Notes: generated from the letters alone by a model not told the origin. Shown: positions 35,645 to 47,378, numbered from the stretch's first letter. The stretch is DNA of 64,000 bases from Spiroplasma endosymbiont of Nebria brevicollis (GCF_964030895.1 NZ_OZ034986.1:992001-1056000), one strand, 5' to 3'. Program-made: numbers and translations.

Positions 35645-36367
35645 ATGCCCCATATTAATTTATTAGGAACTTTTATTTTTATCATTATTGGATATTTAAT
35701 TGGTTCAGTTTCACCTGCTATTATTATTAGTAAAATTAAATTTAAAACTGATGTTCGTAATCATTTTTCTAAAAATGCTGGTGCTACTAATTCAACTAGA
35801 GTTATGGGCGTCAAATGGGGAGCTGTTATCTTAATCATTGATGGTTTTAAACCTGCTGGTGCCATTATGATTACTTATGCTTTAACTTTTATTAATATTA
35901 CTAACCCCAACTTTCACAATATGTTTAATGAGGGATACTTATATGCAACTGGTCTTGCTGCTGTGATTGGTCACTGCTGACCAATATTTTACGGATTTCG
36001 TGGAGGTAAGGGCGCTGCAGCTTCACTTGGTGTTCTATTAATGATTAATCCTATTTATTGTGTTTTAACGATTGCTACTTGATGATTTATTTTATATCTA
36101 AGTCGTATGTCTTCACTATCCTCAATTTTAATGATTGTTCCCGCATTTATTTTATCTTGAATTCCTCATATGCCACTTCATGCATGGTTATGACAACATG
36201 ATACTCAATATTACTTTGTTAACATTATTATCAGTTTAACTTGATTACTAGTTGTAGCAAAACATTGAACTAATGTTAAACGAATCTTTAATGGTACTGA
36301 ACGAAAAGTAAAACTTTTTGACCGTAAAAAAGATAAAATTGTAGAACCTGTTGTTGCAGAAAAATAA
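35645..36367 (+). CDS. plsY: Glycerol-3-phosphate acyltransferase PlsY
   Basis: 240 aa with five to seven membrane helices. Catalytic motifs: GSVSPA (residues 21-26; family GSIP.A), FSKNAGATNSTR (38-52, the phosphate-binding N.GATN.R), GHCWPIFYGFRGGKGAA (motif for acyl-phosphate). It adds acyl groups to glycerol-3-phosphate as the first step of phospholipid synthesis in the membrane. Three TGA Trp codons in the C-terminal half. Confidence 0.93.
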
Positions 36368-36417
36368 TAATTATTTTTTCAATACAACTTGTTTTACCTT
36401 AAAAATTAAGGTATTAT

Positions 36418-36423
36418 TATAAT
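36418..36423 (+). promoter_or_regulatory. Candidate -10 of rpsO
   Basis: TATAAT, 82 bases before the rpsO start; -35 could be TTACCT 18 bases upstream (weak). Confidence 0.4.
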
Positions 36424-36449
36424 CATGTTGACTTAACATTGTTAATATT

Positions 36450-36495
36450 CTCTCCGATATTAGCTTTGCTTAAGCCGAATTATTTTATAGGAGAG
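36450..36495 (+). promoter_or_regulatory. RBS-sequestering hairpin before rpsO (candidate S15 autoregulation leader)
   Basis: CTCTCC (36450-36455) is exactly complementary to GGAGAG (36490-36495), the ribosome site of rpsO, with an inner GCTT/AAGC stem-loop. S15 represses its own translation in several bacteria through different leader folds, so this is a good candidate; the precise fold was not matched to a known class. Confidence 0.6.
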
Positions 36496-36504
36496 TGAAC
36501 AAAT

Positions 36505-36771
36505 ATGGATCAAATTAAATACGAACAACTGATGAAAGACTTTCGTTTAAATGCTAAAGATACTGGTTCTTCTGCAATTCAAGTTATTAATTTAACAAAA
36601 AGAATTTTAGAATTAACAGACCATCTAAAAACACAAAAAAAAGATATTACTGCTAAAAGAAGTTTATTAAAAATGGTAGCAACAAGAAAACGTTTTTTAA
36701 GATACTACAAAACTCAAGACCTGACTGCTCATGGTAAATTATTAACTGCTTTAACATTAAAAGATAACTAA
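36505..36771 (+). CDS. rpsO: 30S ribosomal protein S15
   Basis: 88 aa, standard size. Contains DTGSSAIQVINLTKRILELT-like helix (residues 18-37), HLKTQKKD and the closing RRFLRYYK-type motif (KRFLRYYKTQD). Primary binder of 16S rRNA helix 22. Followed by a terminator. Confidence 0.95.
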   Translation: MDQIKYEQLMKDFRLNAKDTGSSAIQVINLTKRILELTDHLKTQKKDITAKRSLLKMVATRKRFLRYYKTQDLTAHGKLLTALTLKDN

Positions 36772-36782
36772 TTATTTATTCT

Positions 36783-36810
36783 AACCTTAGTTCATAAAAC
36801 TAAGGTTTTT
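36783..36810 (+). terminator. rpsO terminator
   Basis: AACCTTAGTT, CATAA, AACTAAGGTTTTTT. Confidence 0.85.
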
Positions 36811-36870
36811 TAATTTTAAAAATTTATTTAGACATTGTTAAAAAATAATTCAGGTAACTTAAACCAAAAT

Positions 36871-36907
36871 AAAATCTTCCTAGTGTTTTTAAAACTTAGG
36901 AAGATTT
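36871..36907 (-). terminator. Terminator after tkt-yneF
   Basis: AAATCTTCCTA, loop, TTAGGAAGATTT, with T run in the minus direction. Confidence 0.75.
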
Positions 36908-36916
36908 ACAATATTA

Positions 36917-37150
36917 TTATCGTTTTTTAGTAGTACTTTGTTGACGTTTCATTGCCTGCATAACAGATTTAATCTGTGATTCAGTTGGTTTACGCCCCAT
37001 TTGTTGATACATTGCACGAATCATATTCTCATTAATTGGTGGGTTTTTTTCTAATTGTTTTTCAAATATTTTTTTAGTAACAATAAAACCAACTAATCCT
37101 CCAATCAAAGCAGCACCGATGCCTACTATTAATACTGCTCATCAAGCCAT
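36917..37150 (-). CDS. UPF0154 (YneF-like) membrane protein
   Basis: 77 aa. One N-terminal membrane helix (WWAVLIVGIGAALIGGLVGF), then the conserved block NPPINENMIRAMYQQMGRKP, which identifies the UPF0154 family. Start overlaps the tkt stop (TAATG). In Bacillus yneF also follows tkt, so this gene pair is conserved. Function not known. Confidence 0.88.
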
Positions 37151-39171
37151 TACTTGTTTCCTCCTTGGTTATCTTTTAGAAACTCATTAATTTTAACACA
37201 CACTTGGTTTGGTGTAAACCCATATTTTTCTAACACAACCTTATCAACTGCTGAAGCACCAAAGGTAGTAATACCAATTACAAAACCATTATTTCCTACA
37301 TATTTATATCAACCATCAGGGGTTCCTAATTCAATAGCAACTTTAACAATATTTTTTGGTAAAATTTTAGATTGATATGTTTTATCTTGTTTATCAAAAA
37401 TAAATGTTGAAGGCATAGAAACAATTCGTGCATTAACTTTCTTTTCTGTTCATAATTGTTCTTGACTAGCAATCGCTAAACTAACTTCACTACCTGTGGC
37501 AATAATAATCAAATCTAAAGGTTTACTATTGTTTTCGTTACTAACGATATATCCACCTTTTTGCACTGATTCAATACTACTATTTGCTAATTGTGGTAAA
37601 TTTTGTCTCGTAACAATAATGGCATTAGGATGATTTTTAGCATTTAAAGCCATTAAATAGGCGCCAATTGTCTCTTTAGTATCAGCAGGACGAATTAAAT
37701 TAAAGTTAGGGATAGTTCTAATCATTGTTAAATGTTCTACTGGTTCATGAGTAGGACCATCCTCACCAACAGCAATGCTATCATGACTAAAGATAAATAA
37801 TGATGGAATTGCCATTAATGCTGCTAAACGTAAAGCAGGTTTAATATAATCACTAAATACTAAGAAAGTTGAACCAAAGGGAATTGTCCCTTGATGTAAA
37901 GTCATACCGTTAACCATAGCACCCATGGCAAATTCACGAACTCCATAATGAATATGTCTTCCTGAATGGTCTTGAGGTAAGAAATCTTTATCAGTAACTA
38001 AGGCTTTAGTAGAACCAGCAAGGTCAGCACTACCACCAAATAAAGTTGGACAGTGTTGTGATAATAATTTTAAAACATTACCTGAATCAACTCTCGTTGC
38101 TTGGGGATTAGTACCAATAATAGTACTTCAATCAATAGTTTTTAAATTACCAACGTTGTTAAAAATGTCACCATTTAAGGCAGACTTAATTTCAATGTAT
38201 AATTCTGGATATGATTTAGCATATTTATCAACTTTTTGTTTTCAAGTTGTTTCTAATTGCGAACCATACTTAAGACAGTTGGCAGTAAAGTAATCTGTAA
38301 CTGCATTAGGAACAGTAAAGTCAGGATATTCTCATTTTAAATTTGCTTTAACAGTTTTAATATCATCATTTAATGGAGAACCATGAACACTTGGAGTTCC
38401 TTGTTTAGTAGCACCAAAACCAATAATAGTTTTAATTTCAATTAATGTTGGTTTATCACTAGTTTTAGCTTGTTTAATTGCTTTAGCAATAGCTTCGTGT
38501 TCTTCACCATTACTAACTTTTAAATAGTTTCATTGACAAGCCTCCACGCGCATTTTTAAGTTTTCTGAATAAACTAAATCAACTTTTGCATCTAATTGTA
38601 TATCGTTTGAATCAAATAAGACAATTAATTTATTTAGTTTGAAGTGACCAGCAAAACTTAATGCTTCTTGTGAAATTCCCTCTTGTAAGTCACCATCACC
38701 AACAAGCGCATATGTATAATGATTAATAATATCAAGGTCTTTTTGATTGTATTTAGCTGCTAAAAAACTTTCTGTTAATGCCATCCCCACAGCATTAGCT
38801 AAACCTTGTCCTAAAGGACCAGTAGCAGTCTCGACACCATAGTCAATATGATATTCAGGGTGACCTGGAGTTTTGCTTGCTCATTGACGGAATTGTTTTA
38901 AGTCATTGATCGTATATTTGTATCCGGCATGATGGAGTGTTGAATATAATAAAGCACTACCATGACCTGCTGATAAAATAAAACGATCGCGATTAAACCA
39001 TTTTGGGTTCTTAGCGTTAAATGACAAATGATTTTTAAATAGTGAAAAAATCATTGGTGCAGCATCTAAAACCATTCCAGGATGACCACTATTAGCAGCA
39101 TTAACTGCTTGTACTCCTAACATGCGAATTGAGTTGATAGTAAGTTCATCAAGATTAATTTTGTTTTCCAT
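37150..39171 (-). CDS. tkt: Transketolase
   Basis: 673 aa. Thiamine-diphosphate motif [13 protein letters not shown] (residues about 150-162), N-terminal [14 protein letters not shown] and HGSALLY, middle-domain [19 protein letters not shown] with the catalytic Glu, and C-terminal domain. Interconverts C5 and C3/C6/C7 sugar phosphates, linking glycolysis to ribose supply. TGA Trp codons are scattered. GGAG ribosome site present. Confidence 0.96.
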
Positions 39172-39284
39172 ATTTTCTCCTTATATTTTTTAATTATTTT
39201 TATAAATATAATATAACAATTTTCTTAGGAAAATAGATAGTTTTCTATTAAATATTTTTAAAATTTGGATAAGTTATCCATTTC

Positions 39285-39513
39285 CAAGACCAGGCATGTT
39301 TTATGAGATAATTTAAATGAGAAACTAAAGATAGTTTTCAATCCATTATTTATATCAATTCCAGTAAAGACTAAAGAAGAGTATGCCATTAGCAATTTTG
39401 TCATAGAAAAATTAGCACAATTAAATGAGCAAAAAAGAAAAGCAGTTTTAACTTGAACATTAGAATATGAAATCGATAATGAAATAAAAAGTCATAGATT
39501 TTTGGTACATTAA
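39285..39513 (+). pseudogene. Probable IS30-type transposase relic
   Basis: About 75 codons: KTRHVLWDNLNEKLK ... QLNEQKRKAVLTWTLEYE ... IKSHRFLVH then TAA. The order R.AVLTW...EY....E...H resembles the IS30 block RKTLTWD.G.E...H with the catalytic Asp lost (LTWT). No start and no remaining ends. Confidence 0.35.
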
Positions 39514-39668
39514 GCAATGCACCAGTTGGTGATGGTTTACCTTGAAATTGTATATTTGCAATAGAATATTGTATTTTATAATTCTTGGTAATGTATAGTA
39601 AAGTCAGCAAAAATTTCATAAATTTGTTTATTAAACCTGAATTTGTAAATTAAAGAAAATGGTAAAGT

Positions 39669-39699
39669 AAAATCCCACTTGTCATAACAAGTGGGATTT
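39669..39699. terminator. Terminator downstream of lipoprotein gene
   Basis: AAATCCCACTTG, TCATAA, CAAGTGGGATTT; perfect 12-bp stem. Confidence 0.85.
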
Positions 39700-39729
39700 A
39701 TGATAGGATGGAATTTTATTAGTATCTTT

Positions 39730-41655
39730 TTATTTACTAAAGGTTGCAGATGGTAAGTTAACATTTAACACTCGATCACGCGAACATCACATTGTATCAG
39801 CATCACCAGTATAATTAACATAAACTTTTTTGGCATCATGTCAAATATGAAGTTGACCATGTAATTCAATATCAGCACCCCATGTACCACCATGATATGA
39901 ATAGTCTTCTTGAAACATATTTGCATTACGGTCTTCACTGATTTTATTAGTAGTAACATCTAATTGTGTTCCTGTTAATTTTTTATCAATATAGGTATTA
40001 CAAAAAATCTCAAATAATGCATCACTACCAAAACTTAATTTACTAAATTTAGTAGTAAAACTATTTCAATCAGGAGCGTAATTAGTTCAGTTATCTAATA
40101 TCACTTGGTCAGGACCAGTTCAATTTACTTTTAACGAACCTGAACTATTAGTTTCAGTATGGTCATAATTAAATCCATTAACACTAATTGTACTACTATC
40201 AACAGTAAAATTAGCAGTTACTGTTCCCTTATATGTAACATCATCACCAGTAACCACAACTTGATTAGTAGCAATATTGCTGTCAGTAAATTTAATGGCT
40301 TTCATATTTAAATCGGGATTAGCTTTGCTAATATCAGTAGCAACTTGTTCAACATTTGGATGAGGCATACCATTAGTGCTAATCATACCTAAATCTAGTT
40401 TACTAAAGACACTACTTAAAGGTACCGTTGTGTCACAAGTATAATTAATTGTAATTGCATCTTTACTATATAAATTACCATCACCAGTGACTACTACACT
40501 AGTACTTGATGGTGTTCCAATCGTAACATTAGCAACTACTAAATTAGGATTATTAGTAACTAAGACGACTTTAACTTGTGCTAATGTTGGTACATTTTTT
40601 CCAGGAATAATAAATTGGGGTAAAGTTGTTGCTAAAACACTATTTAAGTCAATTAATAAATTATTAATTATGACATCAGCACCTGTATAAATTTCTTTAT
40701 TAGCACTAGCAACAGTAACTGTTTTATTATTGTTTGATAAAGTAACACTAATGGCATTAACATTTAATGTTGAATATTGTTTTTGTAAAGCATTCTTAAC
40801 ATCATCGGTTGTTATCTTATTGCCAGTAATAGTAACTTTAGATAAACCATTATTAATAATACTACTTAAAACAATAGTCTTATCAAGTTCAAGAGTTACT
40901 GTTACACTTCCTGTATATTTAGTTTGATCAGTACTAGCAATAATAGCACTTACTTCTGTAATGTTAGTAATATCAAGAATATCCGTGTCTAAATCGCGAT
41001 ACATTGTTTTTAGTTTGATACTAATTTGTTTAGGTGTTGGAACATCCTGACCAAGGGTGGCAATGGCTAATGGTTTTTTACTATCAATAATAGTACTTAA
41101 TGCAACACTATTATCGGTTGTAAATGTAACATTAACTGTACCATTGTATACAATGTCATCACCTTTAATTGTAGCATTCTTATTATCGTTGATATCAACA
41201 ATAATATGATTAACATCAACACTAGGAATTTGACTATTAATCGCAACTTTTATTTGGTCAGGGCTAACATCGCCAGTAGTAATAATTTTTCCTAAATCTG
41301 TTCCTTTAACAATCAAATTATTAATATTAAGTGTTGTTTTTTGAAAACTAACGGTAATAATATCTTTTGTATAAAAAATACCATCTCCTGTTACATCAAC
41401 TTTATTTTCTAGTTCATTGCTTAAACTAATTTTATTAATATCAAGACTTAAATTTTTATTATGTAAACTTTCTAGTAATTCTTTAGTTGTTGGTTTTTGA
41501 CCAGGGTTTTTCTCATCAACCACACCTAAATTAATATTAGTTAAATCATCTTTTAGATTATGTTTTTTAGATAGTGGTTTAACACATGCAGTACTACTAA
41601 CACTAATAGCACTAGTTAATAAGATAACACTAAATATAGATAATAATTTTTTCAT
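39730..41655 (-). CDS. Surface lipoprotein with Ig-like repeats
   Basis: 641 aa. Signal peptide and lipobox MKKLLSIFSV...SVSSTAC (Cys24). Then at least five repeats of about 85 residues, each with LG.I.T.G...P....I, then VN.I.V, then a ...VTGDD..Y.GTV.VTF motif. The C-terminal 170 residues are different: Trp-rich (WTGPDQVILDNWTNYAPDW, DADTMWCSRDRV). It would be anchored to the outer leaflet of the membrane. The repeat matches the last domain of the phage capsid protein at 7117-8460. Confidence 0.85.
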
Positions 41656-42064
41656 AAGGGGGCCTCACTTTAAAAATATGAATTTTAATAAAATAGTATT
41701 TAAATTTCATTTTTACAATTATACCATATCTAGGAAAATAAATATTTTTTCTTTCTTTGAATATTGTTTAGATATAAAAGATGCCCACCTATAATAAAAA
41801 TATCTTTTTTTTCATAACATTTAAAGTTTTACTCAAAATTTGATTTTATTTACTACTCTTACTAAATCCATTTTTTCTTGATGAATTTCAAATATAGAGA
41901 AAACTGAAAACTTGATTCAAATGAAATGACTAAATTAAAAGGAATGAGTTAATTGATATTCAATTGGACTCATTCCCAAACAAATATTAAGTTTATTCCT
42001 ATGGAACTAGATTTAATATAACACTTTTCATAGTAATTATATCAAGATTTTTAATAATATCTTT
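41656..42064. other. Intergenic region, no gene
   Basis: Lipoprotein promoter region (GTGAGGC ribosome site at the end) and a strong terminator for the transporter gene (41941-41976). No gene recognised. Confidence 0.5.
41941..41976 (-). terminator. Terminator after transporter gene
   Basis: GGAATGAGT, loop, ACTCATTCC, with TTTT in the minus direction. Confidence 0.75.
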
Positions 42065-43456
42065 TTATAAAATTTTATTTTTTTCATTTTTTGTTCATAA
42101 TAATGCTAAAGCAATAATAGCAACAATGATACAACCGTAGAAATAATAGAAAACATTATCTCAATTTCGATTTGGAGCTAGTGCAGCAACTACTGGTGCT
42201 GAAAAAACAGCATCTCCCAAATATCCAAACAATCCAGTCAGACCAGAAGCAGTAGCAGCTGCCTTTTTATTGGTTAGTTGAATAGCAGCAGCACCAATTA
42301 ATGTTTTTGGAATATAAATTCCAAAACCAGCAACAAATAAAGCAACTATTAAGAAGGCTTCATTGCCATGAGGTGCAAATTGGAACATTATAATACCAAT
42401 CCCTGATAAAGCAAGTCCCATTACCATTAACGGTGCCGTACGATTTTGAAAGAATCATTTGCAAGAATATGCAGCTAAAATTCCACTAGCTAATCCTGCT
42501 CATTCAAATGTTGATCATAAAACTGAACTTTCAGTACTTACAATTTTAACACCATGCACATCAGCGGCCATATTTAACATTCAAGTTGACATTCCTTGTC
42601 TAATAACATAAACCCAAATATTGGCAAATGCTAAAATTCATACATATTTATTTTTTAATATATTTTTAGTAAAAATTTCTTTTCAATTTAATTCTTGTTT
42701 TTCTTTAGCGTTTAATTCAATACCTTTTCATTTTTCAATGCTTGGTAAACGTTGTGATTCAGGATTATCTCGTAAACCCCATCAACAAAATGGCACCATA
42801 ATTAATGCCAAGATGCTAGGAATTCAAAAGTAGAATCCCATTGTTAAACTAGCTCCAACACTTAGTGCTAAAACAATAGGAACTATTATAAATGGCAATA
42901 GTGCAGTTCCCATAGCGCCACCTGTATTTCAAATGGCAATTTTTTTAGAACGTTCGTCACTAGTATATCAGTTAGAGAACATTCTAGCTACTGCTGGTCA
43001 TCCCATTCCCTGAAAAACACCTAGAGCAACCATTAAAATAATCATTGTTATAATTGGACCAATGGTTATTTTAGAACCTGCAGCAACAATCGTACCTCCT
43101 AGGGCAATATTAGTGATAGCAGCACCTATTAAGCCAAATGTCATAATAGTTCTTCCAGAACTACGGTCAGCAAAATTACCGACAATAAATTTACTACACC
43201 CATAAGTAATAGAAAAGAACATTATTACCATTGACATTTGTACTTTAGTAGCATATCCATTGTCAATAGCAATACCATTGGCTAAAGTAAATGATTTTCT
43301 TGTAAAATAATATAAAATATAAGTAATAATGGTAACAGCTAAAATTTGATTACGTAAAATAGCATATTTTCGATTAATAACTTTTGAATCTTCGCTAAAT
43401 AGTTCTTTAGCTGCAGGTGGTTTAAAAATACCTGTAAGTTTATTAAAAGCGTTCAT
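42065..43456 (-). CDS. OPA-family MFS transporter (GlpT/UhpT type)
   Basis: 463 aa, about 12 membrane helices. N-terminal YILYYFTRKSFTLA and SKFIVGNFADRSSGR are the typical OPA motifs (family: Y.R..., K...G...D+...R), later ASGLTGLFGYLGDAV. Members exchange organophosphates such as glycerol-3-phosphate or hexose-6-phosphate against phosphate. Which substrate is moved cannot be read from the sequence. Flanked by a terminator on each side, so a single-gene unit. Confidence 0.88.
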
Positions 43457-43627
43457 ACTTTTATCCTTTCTTAAATAAACATAAATAACTTATGTTCATG
43501 ATTTTAGTTAATAAAAATTAATAACTTGATAAAGACAATTTTTGTTTTTAAAAATTCCTGTCAATGACTTTTGATTATGTCTCAAAATTCTTTAAACATC
43601 CCCAGAATTTTTATGACCCTTATTTTG

Positions 43628-44329
43628 TTAATTTTGATAATAGCCTTTAACACCAAGGCTAGAAGTGTAGCTATTGATACTTGAGCCACCTAATTTAATG
43701 GCTTTAGTAAGGACCATAATTGATTTATCAATAATAGTTTGTAGTTGTACTAATGTTAAATGATTAGTAATACTTTCTGGATGTATATTAGCATAAAAAA
43801 GTACTTCATCAACATAAATATTTCCTAATCCACTCATTACTCCTTGATCTAAGAGCGAAGCTTTAATATTTTGTTTTTTATTTTTTCATTTATTTTGTAA
43901 ATATTGGGTTGTAACGTTTTTGTTAAAAGGTTCAGGGCCAATATTAGTATATGGTTTTGAAGTTTGATAAGCGCTAAGGGGTTGTAAATGAAAAGTTCCA
44001 AATTGTCTTGTGTCATGATAACAAAGTTGATAGTTATTTTCGAATTTTAAAACTAATAAAATATGTTTTCAATTGGTGGGGGTGTCTTGTTTTTGATAGT
44101 AGTATTTACCTTCCATACGCAGATGGCTTAACAAGACATAATCATCAAGTACGAAAATTATTAGTTTTCCGATACGTTGAATATCATTAATTGTTTGGCC
44201 AATAAAGATTTGAGGTTTTGAGGTTTTGATAATTTTGTTCATAAAAACTCGAACATCAATAATTTTATGATGTACTAAAAGTGGATATAAGGTTTTACGA
44301 ACAGTTTCAACTTCTGGTAATTCAGGCAT
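43628..44329 (-). CDS. mutM: Formamidopyrimidine-DNA glycosylase, C-terminal zinc finger missing
   Basis: 233 aa. PELPEVETVR (catalytic Pro1 after Met removal, Glu2), RIGKLIIF (Lys), HLRMEGKYYY, and GVMSGLGNIYVDEVLF with the helix-two-turn-helix. The protein stops at SLGVKGYYQN, just where the family continues into the zinc finger that holds the C-terminal Arg for the lesion. Beyond the stop the same frame reads QNKGHKNSGDV*RILRHNQK, a possible decayed finger with two stops. Fpg excises 8-oxoguanine; activity of this form is doubtful. Confidence 0.8.
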
Positions 44330-44871
44330 CTTAATTTTCTCCTAACTAAAATATTGTAAAGCAATTTATTCTTATTATAAATAAAATAATTATTTTTTTT
44401 CATATTTTTATAAAAAATAAAAATATAATCGTTTTAAAGTGTTTTTAAGATAAAATATGTTTATGTGTAAGTAAGGAATTAGGTTTAGTGTGTAATAAAT
44501 AACTAGATTAGTCAGGAGATAAAGAAATGCTTTTCAAAATTAACAACTTAATTGTGAAAATGTTAAAATAGATTTAAACTACAAAGTCAAGGTAATTTGG
44601 AAACTATTCATACCATTAGTACTTTAAACTTGGTGCCTTCTATAGAAGGCACCAAGTTTAGTATATGAATTATTATAAAGGGTACATCTAAAGTAATAGA
44701 TTATTGGTAGTAGAAGTAAAATTCAACTATCTTTCACTAAAGAGGTCCCAGTTCCAACAAAAGCACTGTGTCTGATAAACTATCATTTATAGATTAGTAA
44801 AAGATGGATTTGATAATTTCTAATTTTTGTATGCGATAAGTCATAAAAAAATTTTTAGTTTATACGTTAGC
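44330..44871. other. Intergenic region, no gene
   Basis: Contains a perfect 17-bp inverted repeat (44626-44659) and short non-coding stretches. An ATG at 44527 with a ribosome site opens only 14 codons. Nothing else recognised. Confidence 0.5.
44626..44659. terminator. Perfect 17-bp terminator hairpin
   Basis: AAACTTGGTGCCTTCTA and its exact complement. Unusually GC-rich for this window. Confidence 0.8.
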
Positions 44872-46476
44872 TTAAAAACTACCATAACAAGGTGTTGTTC
44901 TTTGATCACTACTAATTAAAGGAGATGTATCACTACTACTATTCACTTCGTTTGTCATATTATTACTTCATGATTCTTGTTGATTATTATTTACAGGTAC
45001 AGGTGTTGTTAAAACTTCATTAAGTGAACTATCTTCTGTAAATATTTTATCAATTATTGCTTTTTGTTTCTTTTTTTCAGCAAATAATGGGAAAACTTTT
45101 TTCATTTCCATTTTTAAGTTAATCATGTCACTGGCTGTTACTCCTAATGCTATTAAAGCCATTTCTCATTTTCAAAATGTTTTATTAAGTTGTGCCATAG
45201 CAGCTTTAAAATCACCTTTATTTTGTGTAACATCAGCTGCTAAAGTTTTAATAAAATTAGTTGCAAAAGTAATAGAAAGAAAACTAGATAAAACAATTAT
45301 TCCTTGAACGCACGGTTTATATTGTTTAACCAATTTATTCATATGGTTTTTAAATCGGTTTAATGCAGGTTCAGAAGTACTATTTTCTTGTCTATAATAT
45401 TTTAAAAAACCGTTAATAAACTTCTCGATGGGTTTTTTAATTAAATGGTCATTAACTAATTTCATTAGTGTCCCACGAGCAAGTGTGGAAAATATATTAG
45501 CAGGTGTTATTAGTTCTGAAAGATATTTCTCTCATGTAAAAGTTTGAGCAGTGTATGCAGATGAAAGAGTAATAACAATATGATTTAATCCATTAACAAC
45601 AGTAAAAATAGCACTATTAGTAAGACCATTTTTAACTACTTGTTTTAAAGAATAATCTTCATTTGTTAAATCAGTTTTTCCTTTATCATTTAATTCTTTT
45701 ATTTGTTGTTCAACTGCTACAACTGAAGTTGTTGATTCATTAGTGTGACTAGTTGATTTATGCTCTTCTATTTTGTTTTCTAAATCCTCACATAATGAAG
45801 TAATTTGTGATTCAAATTGTTCAAATATTTCATAGTTTTTTAGTTCTAAACTTTTTTCTAAAAGCTGCACAATTATTGATAAAAAGAAAACTGGATTTAG
45901 TTCAATTTTTCCTACTTTTTTTTGTGAATTAAATAACTCAATTATGTGTTTTAAACCAAATGGAAATAAACTAATAAAAAATGTGAAAAAAGTATCACTT
46001 GTAGCCAATCAATAATTTCCGGTAGTAAGTATTGATTCTTTCATTCCAAAACTTAGTTCTTCTATTTGTTCAATAAAAGTTTGATTTTGTAAATTTGGAT
46101 TTGATACAACTTCTATAGAAAAGTTTCGTTGTGCTACTCTTGTCACAATTCCAGATGCGAGAAGTAGCAAAGCACCTGGATATGCTAGTTTTTCTAATCA
46201 TGGGTGTCATTTTTTCCTTACTCTTTCATTGATAGTAGATGGCATAATGTTATATAGTTCTTTTAATTGGGTTAAATATAGTAATAATTGTTTTTTATTT
46301 TCTTCATTATTACTATCTTGGTTAAGATTAATAAATTTAATGTGATGTTCAATTTCTAAAATAATATTTTTGAACCTATCGATAAAATTTTTAATATTAA
46401 TAATTATAAGATCTTGTTCTTCATTTGAATTTATACTTCCATTATTACTAGGCAGTATTGTTGATGTAGTAGGCAT
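44872..46476 (-). CDS. Multi-span membrane protein, unknown
   Basis: 534 aa (four TGA Trp codons). Soluble N-terminus (about 90 residues, Asn/Ile-rich), then membrane segments around residues 95-115, 160-178 and 365-390, with a Lys-rich soluble middle and a Ser/Asn-rich tail. Not recognised. It stands alone between two terminators; Spiroplasma-specific by style. Confidence 0.65.
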
Positions 46477-46514
46477 TTTTCTCTTCTTTCTCTTTTTAAT
46501 TTTTTATTATTAGA

Positions 46515-46576
46515 CACAAAAAGACCTATCAGTAACTACTGTTACTAACTAGGTATTATACCAATATGTTTTTGTG
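46515..46576 (-). terminator. Two-part hairpin after rluB
   Basis: ACCTA..AGTAAC, TACT, GTTACT..TAGGT (46524-46554) sits inside an outer pairing CACAAAAA/TTTTTGTG. It ends the scpA-scpB-rluB transcript. Confidence 0.6.
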
Positions 46577-46640
46577 CTTTAATATTATTATAACGCTAAA
46601 TGTTGAAAAAAGTTATTTTTTAAAAAAAAATAACAATTAT

Positions 46641-47378
46641 TTATCCTGTCTGGCTTAACTGTAACAAAACTTGCACTTCTTCTGGTTGTAAATAACGATA
46701 TTTACCCATCATTAATCCTTTTAAAGTAATATTACCTACTTGTAAACGCTTTAATTGGACAACCCGACTTCCCACTGCTTTAATCATTCGTTTGACTTGT
46801 TGGTTTTGACCCTCATGAATTGTTAAATGTAATAAGGTTGTTTGCTTACGAATATCAGTTCTAATGATGTCAACAGTGGCAGGTGATGACGTAAACTCAC
46901 TATCTAATACTACACCTGCCTCTAATTGTCTAATGGCGCTAGCGGATAATATACCTTGTACTAATACTTGATAAATTTTATCAACTTTATAACGAGGATG
47001 AATAATAGCGTTAGTAAATTCACCATCATTAGTAATTAATAATAAACCTGATGTATCAAAATCCAAACGACCAATGGGATAAATTCGTGTTGTAATATCG
47101 CGAAAATAGTCCATTACCGTAGCACGACCCTTAGGGTCACTAACAGTTGATAAACAGTTAGGAGGTTTATAGAATGCGAGATAAATGTGTTGTGATTGGT
47201 TAATAATTTGCCCATTAACTTTAATAATATCTTGGGGATTTACTTTAAACCCTAACGTAGTAATAACTTGTTCATTAACAACTACTTGCCCATTAGTAAT
47301 TAGCAACTCAGCTTTTCTGCGTGAACAAATCCCAGCAGCAGCTATTACTTTTTGTAAACGTTCAGCACTATTAGTCAT
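46641..47378 (-). CDS. rluB: Ribosomal large-subunit pseudouridine synthase RluB-type
   Basis: 245 aa. N-terminal S4 domain (ERLQKVIAAAGICSRRKAELLI) and the catalytic block YPIGRLDFDTSGLLLITNDG with Asp of GRLD. Start MTNSAERLQ at 47378 was preferred over 47405 because it fits the family and overlaps scpB by 8 bases. It modifies U2605-type sites in 23S rRNA. Operon with scpA and scpB, an arrangement known from Bacillus. Confidence 0.92.
   Translation of the reverse strand: MTNSAERLQKVIAAAGICSRRKAELLITNGQVVVNEQVITTLGFKVNPQDIIKVNGQIINQSQHIYLAFYKPPNCLSTVSDPKGRATVMDYFRDITTRIYPIGRLDFDTSGLLLITNDGEFTNAIIHPRYKVDKIYQVLVQGILSASAIRQLEAGVVLDSEFTSSPATVDIIRTDIRKQTTLLHLTIHEGQNQQVKRMIKAVGSRVVQLKRLQVGNITLKGLMMGKYRYLQPEEVQVLLQLSQTG

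Larger units (their letters stand above)
39172..39729. other. Intergenic region with gene debris
   Basis: Contains a transposase relic (39285-39513) and a strong hairpin (39669-39699). The minus-strand open stretches (39401-39764) are short and lack ribosome sites, so no functional gene is called. Confidence 0.5.

Noticed and set aside
39401-39764. Minus-strand frames between tkt and the lipoprotein gene
   Set aside because: Short, no ribosome sites, overlapping the transposase relic and terminator; treated as debris.
44400-44870. Possible tRNA or small RNA gene in the long intergenic region
   Set aside because: No cloverleaf or T-loop sequence (GTTCNANNC) could be made out; only the 17-bp hairpin is convincing.
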